From Sphingobacterium allocomposti (lineage in GTDB: Bacteria > Bacteroidota > Bacteroidia > Sphingobacteriales > Sphingobacteriaceae): a stretch of 64,000 nt of DNA. Position 1 is the stretch's first letter. Every line of letters begins with the position of its first letter. Location of the stretch: contig NZ_VNHX01000001.1 in the NCBI RefSeq assembly GCF_008124885.1, positions 310,001-374,000 on the forward strand, in the 5' to 3' direction. Below, one piece after another: positions 34,939 through 42,927 of the stretch. The notes beneath the pieces are model-generated. The model was not told the DNA's origin. It worked only from the letters and a program-made list of their open reading frames with translations, and made no database searches. Made by a program: the position numbers and the translations under genes.

Positions 34939-35592
34939 ATGATATTAAAGGCGAGCCAAATTCGGAAATCATACGGACAATTGCCTATCCTAAGAGGTGT
35001 CGACCTGTCTGTTGAGAAGGGAGAGATTGTATCCATCGTAGGAGCGTCCGGAGCGGGAAAGAGTACGCTATTGCACATCATTGGCACCCTAGACAGACCC
35101 GACGAGGGCCTGCTGACCATCAACGGTGTAGATATCCGCCACCTCAGTGAGAAGAAGCTCAGCATGTTCCGGAATGAACACATAGGTTTTGTCTTTCAGT
35201 TTCACCACCTTCTCCCGGAGTTTACAGCATTGGAGAATGTGTGTATTCCCGCTTTTATTGGAGGCGTAGGAAAAAAGGAGGCGGAAGTACGGGCGTTGGA
35301 ACTACTCGACAGGCTTGGGGTCAAGCACCGCGCCCATCATAAGCCGGCAGAGATGTCTGGCGGCGAACAGCAGCGTGTTTCCGTGGCGAGGGCGCTCGTC
35401 AACAATCCATCGCTTGTCCTCGCGGACGAGCCCTCGGGAAACCTGGATTCTGAGAATGCAGCGTCGTTACACAAATTGTTTTTCGAATTACGGGATTCCC
35501 TAAAGCAGACGTTTATTATTGTAACACACAATGAAGAGCTGGCAGATATCTCCGACCGGACTGTACACATGAAGGACGGCGAGATACTATAG
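34939..35592 (+). CDS. lolD: lipoprotein-releasing ABC transporter ATPase LolD
   Basis: The 217-residue ABC ATPase has Walker [10 protein letters not shown] (35-43), Q-loop [17 protein letters not shown], signature [15 protein letters not shown], Walker [13 protein letters not shown] and the switch histidine VTHNE. The layout and short length are those of LolD, which drives release of lipoproteins from the inner membrane with LolC/E. No LolC/E gene is adjacent. TATATTCG at 34927-34934 resembles a -7 box directly at the start codon. Confidence 0.85.
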   Translation: MILKASQIRKSYGQLPILRGVDLSVEKGEIVSIVGASGAGKSTLLHIIGTLDRPDEGLLTINGVDIRHLSEKKLSMFRNEHIGFVFQFHHLLPEFTALENVCIPAFIGGVGKKEAEVRALELLDRLGVKHRAHHKPAEMSGGEQQRVSVARALVNNPSLVLADEPSGNLDSENAASLHKLFFELRDSLKQTFIIVTHNEELADISDRTVHMKDGEIL

Positions 35593-35598
35593 CGGATT

Positions 35599-36066
35599 AT
35601 GGAGAAGATATTGTTGACTTTTGGTACAAGGCCGTTTGCTCAACGGCTGGGAAATATGCTGTCGTCGCAGTATACGTGTTATTACGGGAGCTCCGAACCG
35701 TTTCCAGATTTGCTGCTGCGGCAACGCTATTCGCGGATCCCTACGGCTGCGAATCCTGTGTTTGTCCACGAGGTGCTCAAGACCTGTCTGGACAAGGGCT
35801 GTACATTTGTTCTGCCTTTAGGCGAGACGGAACTTGGCCCGCTGGCCGAAGCCAGGGTGCTGTTCGAGGAATACGGGATAGCCGTATTGGTGCCGCAGGA
35901 TTGGGAACATATGGCAGTCTTGTCGGATCCACGCGCCGACGTAGATGTCCGTATCCTACGCGGAGGCATAGATATGATAACTGGCCGATCAGCGGCGGCA
36001 GACGGCTTTTCCGGAGCTGTCGTTCTGTCGGACTCCGAAGAGGAACTGGCGATTTGCGTCGTTTGA
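35599..36066 (+). CDS. hypothetical protein with Rossmann-like N-terminus
   Basis: The 155-residue protein starts 6 bp after lolD and is probably co-transcribed. MEKILLTFGTRPFAQRLGNML, then SRIPTAANPVFVHEVLKTCLDKGCTFVLPLGETELGPLAEARVLFEEYGI, looks like the pre-ATP-grasp domain that precedes carbamoyl-phosphate-synthase-like ligases, where a phosphate-rich nucleotide end packs against the first helix. No ATP-grasp domain follows, so it is either a stand-alone relic or a different function. Not assigned to a family. Confidence 0.55.
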   Translation: MEKILLTFGTRPFAQRLGNMLSSQYTCYYGSSEPFPDLLLRQRYSRIPTAANPVFVHEVLKTCLDKGCTFVLPLGETELGPLAEARVLFEEYGIAVLVPQDWEHMAVLSDPRADVDVRILRGGIDMITGRSAAADGFSGAVVLSDSEEELAICVV

Positions 36067-36257
36067 ATTTAGACAATCGAACCAACATGATTTACAAATC
36101 ACACAGGCAGATGAATAAGCCAGCGCTTGCGGGCGCTTGAATATCCCTGTAAATACGGGTGAAAAATCTGATAGCTTCAACACCGATAAAAAATGAGACC
36201 CGGTGTAGCGAGCTCATCATACGATGGAGATTGAACACCTGCAGATAGATTAAACGG

Positions 36258-36800
36258 ATGAAAAAGATACATATGGATGCGTCGGTTTACCTGTTTGAAA
36301 TCGACGACGTACTATACCCAAAAAAAGACTACATACTACAAGTATTTTACTTATTTAGTAATTTCGTTGAATACACGGAGGGAAAGTCGGTTGCCAAAGA
36401 TCTCTTGGCCTTTTTAAAAGAAGCCTATGAACACGACGGCGAGGAAATTGCTCTTCGGCGGGCGATGGAGCTGTTCGGGCTTGAAGCGAAATATGAAGAG
36501 AACTACGAGCGGTTGAGGGCCAACGCCCACCTTCCTTTGAAGCTTTTCCTGAAGGAGGATATTAAAGCGTTGCTACTTGAGCTCTTCGGCCAGAATAAGC
36601 ATGTTGCTATATTGACGGACGGCAATCCCGTTGAGCAGTTAAATAAGTTAAAACATCTCGACTGGCAGGAGCTTTCTCCTTACCTGACAAAGGTGAAAAT
36701 ATACTTTTTTCGTGAGCTGGAATTTCGGAATATAGATCCGTTTGATTATATTATGCAGGAATATCATGTTAATCGTGATCAAATTTACCAGATAAGCTAA
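36258..36800 (+). CDS. HAD-superfamily-like protein with altered catalytic motif
   Basis: The 180-residue protein has a HAD layout: motif I reads FEIDDVLYP (E14-I-D16-D17-V) where active phosphatases have DxDx[TV]; the nucleophile position is Glu. A helical cap (about 24-100) follows, then motif II AILTDGNP. The chain stops at NRDQIYQIS, just before the expected motif IV acidic loop, so it lacks a complete active site. It may be a non-catalytic HAD member or a truncated gene. It lies 191 bp after the previous gene, before a LacI regulator. Confidence 0.65.
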   Translation: MKKIHMDASVYLFEIDDVLYPKKDYILQVFYLFSNFVEYTEGKSVAKDLLAFLKEAYEHDGEEIALRRAMELFGLEAKYEENYERLRANAHLPLKLFLKEDIKALLLELFGQNKHVAILTDGNPVEQLNKLKHLDWQELSPYLTKVKIYFFRELEFRNIDPFDYIMQEYHVNRDQIYQIS

Positions 36801-36867
36801 GAATAGCAGATCTTTTGTGTTCGATTGGCAGATTATTTAAGTTTGTTACCATAAACGCACATATTGC

Positions 36868-37872
36868 ATGAAGAAAAAACCAACAACGATAAAGGAGATT
36901 GCACGTAAACTGAGATTGTCGCCTTCCACGGTATCGCGGGCTTTAAATGATCATCCTAGTATTGGTCTGGTTACTACCATGCGGGTCAAAAAAGTGGCGG
37001 AAGAGCTTAATTATGAACCAAATCAGACAGCCATCTTTTTCAAGCAGAGACGGACGTTTACAATCGGCGTTATTTTGCCCAGCCTATCCGAACCCTTTTT
37101 TTCTTCGGCAATCAGTGAGATAGAAAACGTCGCTGCAGACCACAACTACACCGTCCTGATGGGGCAGTCGCGCGACGACGCCGCGCGCGAACTACAGATT
37201 ATCCAAACGTTTAAAAAGCACCGCGTCGACGGTATCTTAATGTCATTGGGAAAGAATACCGAAGACCTCAGTTTTATCGAGTTATTGAAGGAAGCCGAAA
37301 TCCCCATCGTTTTTTTCGATTGCGTACCGAAGATCGACGGGGTTAATAAGGTCTTTAGTGATCTGTCATCCGGCATGCGCGAAGCGATCCAGTCGTTCGC
37401 TTCGATCGGACATAAAAATATTGCGCTCATAAACGGACCGGAAGGGCTGCTTGCGTCGCAGGAACGTATGGAGGCCTATAAGTTGGCGCTGGCGAACGAA
37501 GGCCTTGTCTATAGTGATAAGTATATGGTTGAAACGGATTTGACGGAGCAAGGGAACATACAGGCTATCGACCGCTTATTGGCGTTGCCCGATCGCCCAT
37601 CCGCTATCGTTTCTTTTAACGACTTCGTAACATTAGACGTGATCAAGCATGTGCGGCAGAAGGGACTCGTCCAAAAGAAGGATATTTATTTTATTTCGTA
37701 TGCAAATTATCCACTGTGGAAGTATATGGAAAACCCACCTATGGGTAGTATAGAGCAATATCCGGACCAGCAGGCCCGTAGAGCCGCCGACATACTTTTC
37801 CAGAATATTGAAGCTAAAGAGCAGCTTGCGCCGGAATCCATCGTTTTCAAGTCGAAGCTGATTCTTAAGTAG
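36868..37872 (+). CDS. LacI-family transcriptional regulator
   Basis: The 334-residue regulator has the LacI HTH at 5-25 (TIKEIARKLRLSPSTVSRAL) and hinge helix, and a periplasmic-binding-protein-like sensor domain (about 60-334). The sensor has motifs GVILPSLSEPFFSSAISEIE, RVDGILMSLGK and PSAIVSFNDFVTLDVIKHV. A sugar or related ligand is expected from the family, but none is apparent; no sugar-utilisation genes are next to it. Confidence 0.88.
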   Translation: MKKKPTTIKEIARKLRLSPSTVSRALNDHPSIGLVTTMRVKKVAEELNYEPNQTAIFFKQRRTFTIGVILPSLSEPFFSSAISEIENVAADHNYTVLMGQSRDDAARELQIIQTFKKHRVDGILMSLGKNTEDLSFIELLKEAEIPIVFFDCVPKIDGVNKVFSDLSSGMREAIQSFASIGHKNIALINGPEGLLASQERMEAYKLALANEGLVYSDKYMVETDLTEQGNIQAIDRLLALPDRPSAIVSFNDFVTLDVIKHVRQKGLVQKKDIYFISYANYPLWKYMENPPMGSIEQYPDQQARRAADILFQNIEAKEQLAPESIVFKSKLILK

Positions 37873-37937
37873 TACGCAAAGAGCCGTGCCTTTCAGGAGG
37901 CGGGAAAAACCTTTACATGCCCTCCGGTCTATAACAT

Positions 37938-37961
37938 AGAAGCCTCCCTATGGAGGCTTCT
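37938..37961. terminator. terminator between the LacI gene and lpdA
   Basis: A perfect 10-bp stem AGAAGCCTCC / GGAGGCTTCT around CTAT lies between convergent genes. Confidence 0.65.
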
Positions 37962-37986
37962 AAGAAAAATATATCGATTTGTATTC

Positions 37987-39375
37987 TTACAGGTGTATGA
38001 CTTCGCCGTAGGCATCTGCAGCCGCTTCCATGATTGCTTCGCTCATGGTCGGGTGTGGATGAACAGCTTTAATCATTTCGTGGCCGGTAGTCTCTAGTTT
38101 TCTGGCAACGACGATTTCTGCAATCATCTCGGTAACGTTGGCTCCAATCATATGAGCGCCCAGTAACTCACCGTATTTCGCATCGAAAATGAGCTTGACA
38201 AAGCCGTCTTTCGCTCCGGCAGCGGAGGCCTTACCTGAGGCTGAGAAAGGAAACTTGCCTACTTTAATCTCGTAACCGGCTTCTTTCGCTGCCTTTTCCG
38301 TATAACCAACAGAAGCGATTTCAGGCGAACAGTATGTACATCCCGGAATGTTGTTGTAATCAATAGGGTCTACGTGAAGGCCTTTGATTTTTTCTACACA
38401 GGTGATACCTTCGGCTGAAGCTACGTGTGCCAGTGCCTGTCCCTGGACGATGTCACCGATAGCGTACACGCCCTCTACGTTGGTTTTATAGTAGCTGTCA
38501 ACGACAACGCGTCCCTTTTCGGTCTTTACACCTACTTCTTCTAGCCCGAGGTTTTCGATGTTCGGCGTGATTCCCACTGCAGACAGCACCACTTCAGCTT
38601 CTATAGTCTCTGTGCCTTTTGCTGTTTTGATAGACACCTTGCTCAGTTCACCCGATGTATCAACAGACTGAACTTCGGATTTCGTCAGGATATTGATTCC
38701 CGCTTTTTTCAGTGACTTCTCGAGCTGTTTTGATACTTCTTCGTCTTCCACAGGTACTATCCGGTCCATAAATTCGACGATCGTTACCTGTGTGCCTATG
38801 GCGTTGTAAAAGTAGGCGAACTCTACGCCGATTGCACCCGAGCCAACAACTACCAACGATTTGGGTTGTTTGGGAAGGTTCATTGCCTGACGATATCCGA
38901 TAATTTTTTTACCGTCCTGCGGAAGGTTCGGCAACTCGCGGGAGCGGGCTCCTGTTGCTAAAATGGTGTGTTTGGCTGTATATTCCTTGACAGCTCCGTC
39001 CGCTGCTTTCACCTCGATTTTTCCGCCCTTCTTGATCTTGGCCGTTCCCATGATGACGTCGATCTTGTTCTTTTTCATTAAGAACTGAATCCCCTTGCTC
39101 ATGCCATCTGCAACGCCGCGGCTTCTTTTAACTATGGCTGAAAAATCAGCCTCACCACCTTGAACTTTAATACCATATTCTTCGGCATGGTTCAGATACT
39201 CGAATACCTGCGCGCTTTTTAGCAACGCTTTGGTAGGGATACATCCCCAGTTTAAGCAAATTCCACCTAGTGCTTCACGCTCGATAATGGCTGTTTTGAA
39301 GCCTAATTGAGATGCACGGATAGCAGCGACATATCCTCCAGGACCACTACCGATTACTATGACGTCGTAATTCAT
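37987..39375 (-). CDS. lpdA: dihydrolipoyl dehydrogenase (first copy)
   Basis: The 462-residue FAD-dependent E3 re-oxidises dihydrolipoamide in the pyruvate or 2-oxoglutarate dehydrogenase complexes or glycine cleavage. FAD loop GSGPGGYVAAI (9-19), redox-active C40-x4-C45 (GGICLNWGCIPTKAL), NAD loop VVGSGAIGVEFAYFYN and the C-terminal catalytic HPHPTMSEA are all intact. It differs markedly from the second copy at 40625, so the two probably serve different complexes. TACCTTTG at 39412-39419 fits a -7 box upstream. Confidence 0.92.
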   Translation of the reverse strand: MNYDVIVIGSGPGGYVAAIRASQLGFKTAIIEREALGGICLNWGCIPTKALLKSAQVFEYLNHAEEYGIKVQGGEADFSAIVKRSRGVADGMSKGIQFLMKKNKIDVIMGTAKIKKGGKIEVKAADGAVKEYTAKHTILATGARSRELPNLPQDGKKIIGYRQAMNLPKQPKSLVVVGSGAIGVEFAYFYNAIGTQVTIVEFMDRIVPVEDEEVSKQLEKSLKKAGINILTKSEVQSVDTSGELSKVSIKTAKGTETIEAEVVLSAVGITPNIENLGLEEVGVKTEKGRVVVDSYYKTNVEGVYAIGDIVQGQALAHVASAEGITCVEKIKGLHVDPIDYNNIPGCTYCSPEIASVGYTEKAAKEAGYEIKVGKFPFSASGKASAAGAKDGFVKLIFDAKYGELLGAHMIGANVTEMIAEIVVARKLETTGHEMIKAVHPHPTMSEAIMEAAADAYGEVIHL

Positions 39376-39411
39376 ATCTAAATAATTATTTTATTCATTT
39401 GTGTATGTTTC

Positions 39412-39419
39412 CAAAGGTA
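39412..39419 (-). promoter_or_regulatory. candidate -7 element of the first lpdA
   Basis: On the minus strand TACCTTTG matches TAnnTTTG exactly, 37 nt before the start codon at 39375. No clear -33 box. Confidence 0.4.
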
Positions 39420-39857
39420 TTATGCGTCCTTTGGCGGTATGCGTGTATGTATTCTTCGGAATAAGTAGAGCCGTTAGGCCCGATTTCTTTTTTTTAAGGT
39501 CATATGGAATACGCATGTGTGTTTGCATCTGTTGATTACTGTTTAACTTCCAAAGGAACCCATAGGCTCGCCGCAGGGGTTTTCAAACATGGGCATTTCA
39601 TATGTCATTATCTTCTGGTTATGTGTTATGTCGTTACGGTCACTGCCAACGGCTATCACATTTAAACATTTGTAGTTAAGACTATTCTTAAACCGAACTC
39701 TCAAAAATACATATTTTTTTGGGTAAGAAGCAACCGTTTTTTTGAAACGGCTTCTTTCTACCTTTCCCCCTCTCCATTTTTTTTTCGCTCCGTCCTTCAC
39801 CATGTCAAACTTTAGTCAATAGATCGATTAAATGCTATTTTCCGGACTTAAGACTGT
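39420..39857. other. intergenic region upstream of the DUF3817 gene
   Basis: About 440 bp without a convincing gene. An 86-codon minus-strand frame (39543-39803) exists but is Lys/Arg- and Phe-rich by chance of the T-runs. GAAGCAACCGTTT and AAACGGCTTC at about 39728-39754 form a bulged hairpin with a T-run inside the loop. No RNA family recognised. Confidence 0.35.
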
Positions 39858-39881
39858 ATGTTTGCTGCAATTCTTTTTATT

Positions 39882-40172
39882 ATGTTACGGATATTTCGAC
39901 AGATTGCTTTGTGGGAGGCGATTTCCACGGTTGTATTATTCTTCATTGCGATGCCCCTAAAATATGCTGCTGGCATTCCCGAGGCAGTGAAGGTCGCGGG
40001 ATCAATTCACGGATTTTTAGTTGTTTTGTTTGTGATTTTGCTGGTGATGTGCTGGAACGAATACAAGTGGTCCGTAGGGCGGGTGGCAAAATATTTTTTT
40101 CTTTCACTTATCCCCATCGTCTCGTTTTGGGTCGAGCTTGACCTTAAAAAGCAAATAGCCTCTAGTCGATAG
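39882..40172 (+). CDS. DUF3817 small membrane protein
   Basis: The 96-residue protein starting MLRIFRQIALWEA has three hydrophobic helices (about 7-25, 38-60, 69-86) with the DUF3817 signature AMPLKYAAGIPEAVKVAGSIHGFL. The function is unknown. An upstream in-frame ATG at 39858 would add eight residues; the chosen start matches the usual family N-terminus. It is convergent with the thioesterase gene and shares a terminator with it. Confidence 0.75.
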   Translation: MLRIFRQIALWEAISTVVLFFIAMPLKYAAGIPEAVKVAGSIHGFLVVLFVILLVMCWNEYKWSVGRVAKYFFLSLIPIVSFWVELDLKKQIASSR

Positions 40173-40188
40173 AAGCTATTTGTTTGTT
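40152..40188. terminator. bidirectional terminator in overlapping 3' ends
   Basis: CAAATAGCCTCT (40152-40163) pairs with AGAAGCTATTTG (40171-40182) with one mismatch; TTTGTTTTTT follows on the plus strand. The stem overlaps the last codons of both convergent genes. Confidence 0.65.
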
Positions 40189-40574
40189 TTTTCGATTCCC
40201 ATATAAGCGTACGTAATTTCCGTCTTATTATGCGGAGTCGGGTTTCCGTCTGTGTCGAGGTTGACGAATACCAGCTTTTCGATGGAAAGGATGGTCTTCC
40301 GTGTTATCTTGTTGCGTACTTCGCAGCGTAGGGTGAGCGAGGTACGCCCGAAGTTTACAGCTTCGATGCCCATTTCTATAATGTCTCCCTGCTTGGCGGA
40401 ACTGACAAAATTGATCTCGGATATATACTTTGTAACCACGTGGGGATTACCCAGCTGTACGATGGCGTAAATAACAGCCTCTTCATCAATCCATCGAAGC
40501 AGGGTGCCGCCAAACAACGACCCGTTGGGATTCAGATCCTCCGGTTTTATCCATTTTCGTGTATAGAAATTCAT
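40176..40574 (-). CDS. acyl-CoA thioesterase, hotdog fold (YciA-like)
   Basis: The 132-residue single hotdog domain has the family start TRKWIKPEDLNPNGSLFGGTLLRWIDEEAVI with catalytic Asp/Glu in WIDE, followed by VNFVSSAKQGDIIEMG-like strand motifs and ISIEKLVFVNLD. Such enzymes hydrolyse acyl-CoAs of broad chain length. It stands alone between two lpdA genes; the specific substrate is unknown. Confidence 0.82.
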   Translation of the reverse strand: MNFYTRKWIKPEDLNPNGSLFGGTLLRWIDEEAVIYAIVQLGNPHVVTKYISEINFVSSAKQGDIIEMGIEAVNFGRTSLTLRCEVRNKITRKTILSIEKLVFVNLDTDGNPTPHNKTEITYAYMGIEKTNK

Positions 40575-40587
40575 TGAGTAACGAAAT

Positions 40588-40615
40588 TAAAAAGGCAAGA
40601 TCATGATCTTGCCTT
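40588..40615 (-). terminator. terminator of the second lpdA
   Basis: AAGGCAAGATCATGATCTTGCCTT (40592-40615) is a perfect 24-bp palindrome. On the minus strand it is followed by TTTTTAATTT. Confidence 0.7.
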
Positions 40616-40624
40616 ATGATTGTG

Positions 40625-42031
40625 TTATGCGTGAATTGCTCTGTTTGCTGTAGCTGCCAATGCAGCTTCTTTAAAGGCCTCGGTAAATGTGGGATGCGCA
40701 TGGCAAATCCGGCCCACATCTTCAGCAGAAGCGCGGTATTCCATAGCAACGACTGCTTCCGCGATCATATCCGCTGCGCGCGGGCCGATCATATGAACGC
40801 CCAAAATTTCGTCGGTTCCGGCATCAGCCAGTACTTTAATGAAACCGTCCGTGTCTCCGGAGGCCTTCGCACGTCCCGATGCTTTAAAAGAAAACGATCC
40901 TGTTTTATATTTTATGCCGGCCTCTTTTAGTTGTTCTTCCGTTTTTCCGACAGAAGCAACTTCGGGCCATGTATACACAACCCCAGGGATCAGGTTGTAA
41001 TCTATGTGTGGCTTTTGTCCGACAATATGTTCTGCAACATAGATACCTTCATCTTCTGCTTTATGCGCTAACATTGCACCTCTCACCACGTCGCCGATGG
41101 CATATACACCTGCAACAGACGTTTCCATGTGCTCGTTGACGGTGATTTTGTTTCCACGTTCTTCGGTCTTTATGCCTATGTTCTCTAAGCCGAGACCTTC
41201 CGTGTACGCCGTTCTGCCGACAGCAACGATACAATAGTCGCCTTCCAACGAAATTTCCTGTCCTTTGGGATCTTCTGCGGTAACGGTTACCGTCTTTCCC
41301 TTGGTTGTGGCGCCGGTCACTTTATGTCCCAGGAAGAACTCCATACCAAGGTTTTTCTTTAGCACGCGCTGTAGTTCTTTACCAAGACTTCCGTCCATCG
41401 TTCCGATAATGGATTTTGCAAACTCGACAACGGATACCTTAGCCCCGAGGCGGGCGTATACCGATCCGAGCTCCAGCCCGATTACGCCTCCTCCAATAAC
41501 GATAAGGTGCTTCGGTACCTCCTGTAAGTTTAATGCTTCGGTCGATGTGATAATACGCTTTTTGTCGATAGGTAGGAAAGGGAGGGCAGTCGGCTTGGAG
41601 CCCGTGGCGATGATAACGTTTTCCGCTTTCAGTTCTTCGGTGCTACCATCTTTTTTGGTTACCTTAATGGTGTTCTTGTCTACGAATGATCCGATGCCTT
41701 CGTAGGTGTCTATCTTATTTTTCTTAAACAAAAATGTGATACCGGCAGTGTTTTGCGCAATGACCTCATTTTTGCGCTCGATCATTTTTTTAACGTCTAT
41801 CTTTAAGTTGCTCAGGCCGATGCCGTGGGACTCAAAGTTGTGCGCTGCATTATGATAATGTTCGGAAGTATCCAATAATGCTTTTGATGGAATACAACCC
41901 ACATTTAAGCAAGTACCACCAAAAGTGCTATATTTTTCAATAACAGCTGTCTTTAGTCCGAGCTGGGCACAGCGGATAGCGCCAACATAGCCACCGGGAC
42001 CACTTCCTATAACGATTACGTCGTATTGCAT
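40625..42031 (-). CDS. lpdA: dihydrolipoyl dehydrogenase (second copy)
   Basis: The 468-residue E3 has FAD loop GSGPGGYVGAI (9-19), redox cysteines C41-x4-C46 in GGTCLNVGCIPSKALL, NAD loop VIGGGVIGLELGSVYARLG and HAHPTFTEAF at the end. The CLNVGCIPSKAL form is that of mitochondrial-type E3, usually tied to 2-oxoglutarate dehydrogenase, whereas the copy at 37987 has CLNWGCIPTKAL. Full length. A TAAATTTG -7 element lies upstream. Confidence 0.92.
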   Translation of the reverse strand: MQYDVIVIGSGPGGYVGAIRCAQLGLKTAVIEKYSTFGGTCLNVGCIPSKALLDTSEHYHNAAHNFESHGIGLSNLKIDVKKMIERKNEVIAQNTAGITFLFKKNKIDTYEGIGSFVDKNTIKVTKKDGSTEELKAENVIIATGSKPTALPFLPIDKKRIITSTEALNLQEVPKHLIVIGGGVIGLELGSVYARLGAKVSVVEFAKSIIGTMDGSLGKELQRVLKKNLGMEFFLGHKVTGATTKGKTVTVTAEDPKGQEISLEGDYCIVAVGRTAYTEGLGLENIGIKTEERGNKITVNEHMETSVAGVYAIGDVVRGAMLAHKAEDEGIYVAEHIVGQKPHIDYNLIPGVVYTWPEVASVGKTEEQLKEAGIKYKTGSFSFKASGRAKASGDTDGFIKVLADAGTDEILGVHMIGPRAADMIAEAVVAMEYRASAEDVGRICHAHPTFTEAFKEAALAATANRAIHA

Positions 42032-42056
42032 AAAAATAGTATAATAGTTTCGGTCT

Positions 42057-42064
42057 CAAATTTA
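42057..42064 (-). promoter_or_regulatory. candidate -7 element of the second lpdA
   Basis: On the minus strand TAAATTTG matches TAnnTTTG exactly, 26 nt upstream of the start codon at 42031. Confidence 0.4.
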
Positions 42065-42120
42065 GTCAATTAAATAAACTTATTTGTATGTAAGTTGTAA
42101 AAATACGGGTTGGCAAGTCA

Positions 42121-42147
42121 AAAAAAACGCACGCGCGAGGCGTGCGT
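42121..42147 (-). terminator. terminator of the azurin gene
   Basis: ACGCACGC (42127-42134) pairs with GCGTGCGT (42140-42147) around a 5-nt loop. On the minus strand a run of T follows. Confidence 0.75.
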
Positions 42148-42180
42148 AGCGAGAACGATACTTCTATATCTTATTACCTA

Positions 42181-42711
42181 TTATTCGGCAACAATCTTAC
42201 CCTGCATTACACCATAGTGGCCGGGAAAGCTACAAATAAAAGTGTACACTCCTTTGTCCAACGTAAATGTAATTTTGTCTTCCTCTCCTGGTCCCAACAG
42301 TTTAGTGTGAGCAGCAATCGAAGAAAGAGACGTTTTTGGTATATAATCGTTGTCAGCCGCAGCGGTTGCTTCGCCTGCAAACGTCGCGACATCCACTCCC
42401 GGTTTTAGGACGATCAGGTTGTGACCCATAGATTCCTTGGGAAGTGTACCAACGTTCTTTAACGTAAGTGTCACGGCTTCGCCAGCTTTCACACGTAATA
42501 ACTCTTTGTCAAATTTCATCTGGTCGTTAGACTCCACTGTAATGTTGTTCGAAACCTCCACGTTTTCGATGCCGGGAACTGTTTCTGTTTCTACGGTCTC
42601 TGAAGAAGAAGTGGTCTCGGTTGTTGTCGTTGTACTTTTATTTTCTGAACCTCCACAAGCCGCGAACGACAATGCCAGGGCAACAGCAGGTAAAACAAAT
42701 AATTTTTTCAT
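42181..42711 (-). CDS. azurin-like blue copper lipoprotein
   Basis: The 176-residue protein starts with a lipoprotein signal (MKKLFVLPAVALALSFAAC, lipidated C19), then a Ser/Thr/Glu-rich linker (about 22-50). The cupredoxin domain has the type 1 copper ligands His in SMGHNL, Cys in FICSFPGH, His of PGH and Met in YGVMQ. It should sit in the periplasm on a membrane and shuttle electrons, for example to a cytochrome oxidase or peroxidase. ATG 42711 was chosen over an upstream frame extension to 42768 because the lipobox fits it. Confidence 0.9.
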   Translation of the reverse strand: MKKLFVLPAVALALSFAACGGSENKSTTTTTETTSSSETVETETVPGIENVEVSNNITVESNDQMKFDKELLRVKAGEAVTLTLKNVGTLPKESMGHNLIVLKPGVDVATFAGEATAAADNDYIPKTSLSSIAAHTKLLGPGEEDKITFTLDKGVYTFICSFPGHYGVMQGKIVAE

Positions 42712-42738
42712 GTTAATATTAAAATATATGTGCTCCCA

Positions 42739-42746
42739 CAAATTTA
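42739..42746 (-). promoter_or_regulatory. candidate -7 element of the azurin gene
   Basis: On the minus strand TAAATTTG matches TAnnTTTG, 28 nt before the azurin start codon. Confidence 0.4.
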
Positions 42747-42927
42747 ACAATATATTTTTATAACCCACTGTGCATTATGAATAAAATTCAATAGCAAAGA
42801 CAGTCCCGCGCATCGCCAAAAGTTGGGGGAAGCGACGGACAAACGAAGCCGCGGTGGCAGGATCATCGCCGTGTAGCGCTATCATGCCCCTTATCTTTCT
42901 GCCATTATCCCCTCCACACGTCTATTT

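Noticed and set aside
39543..39803. 86-codon minus-strand ORF
   Set aside because: Composition is dominated by Lys, Arg and Asn from poly-A/T runs, no recognisable motif, and it lies in an AT-rich intergenic region.
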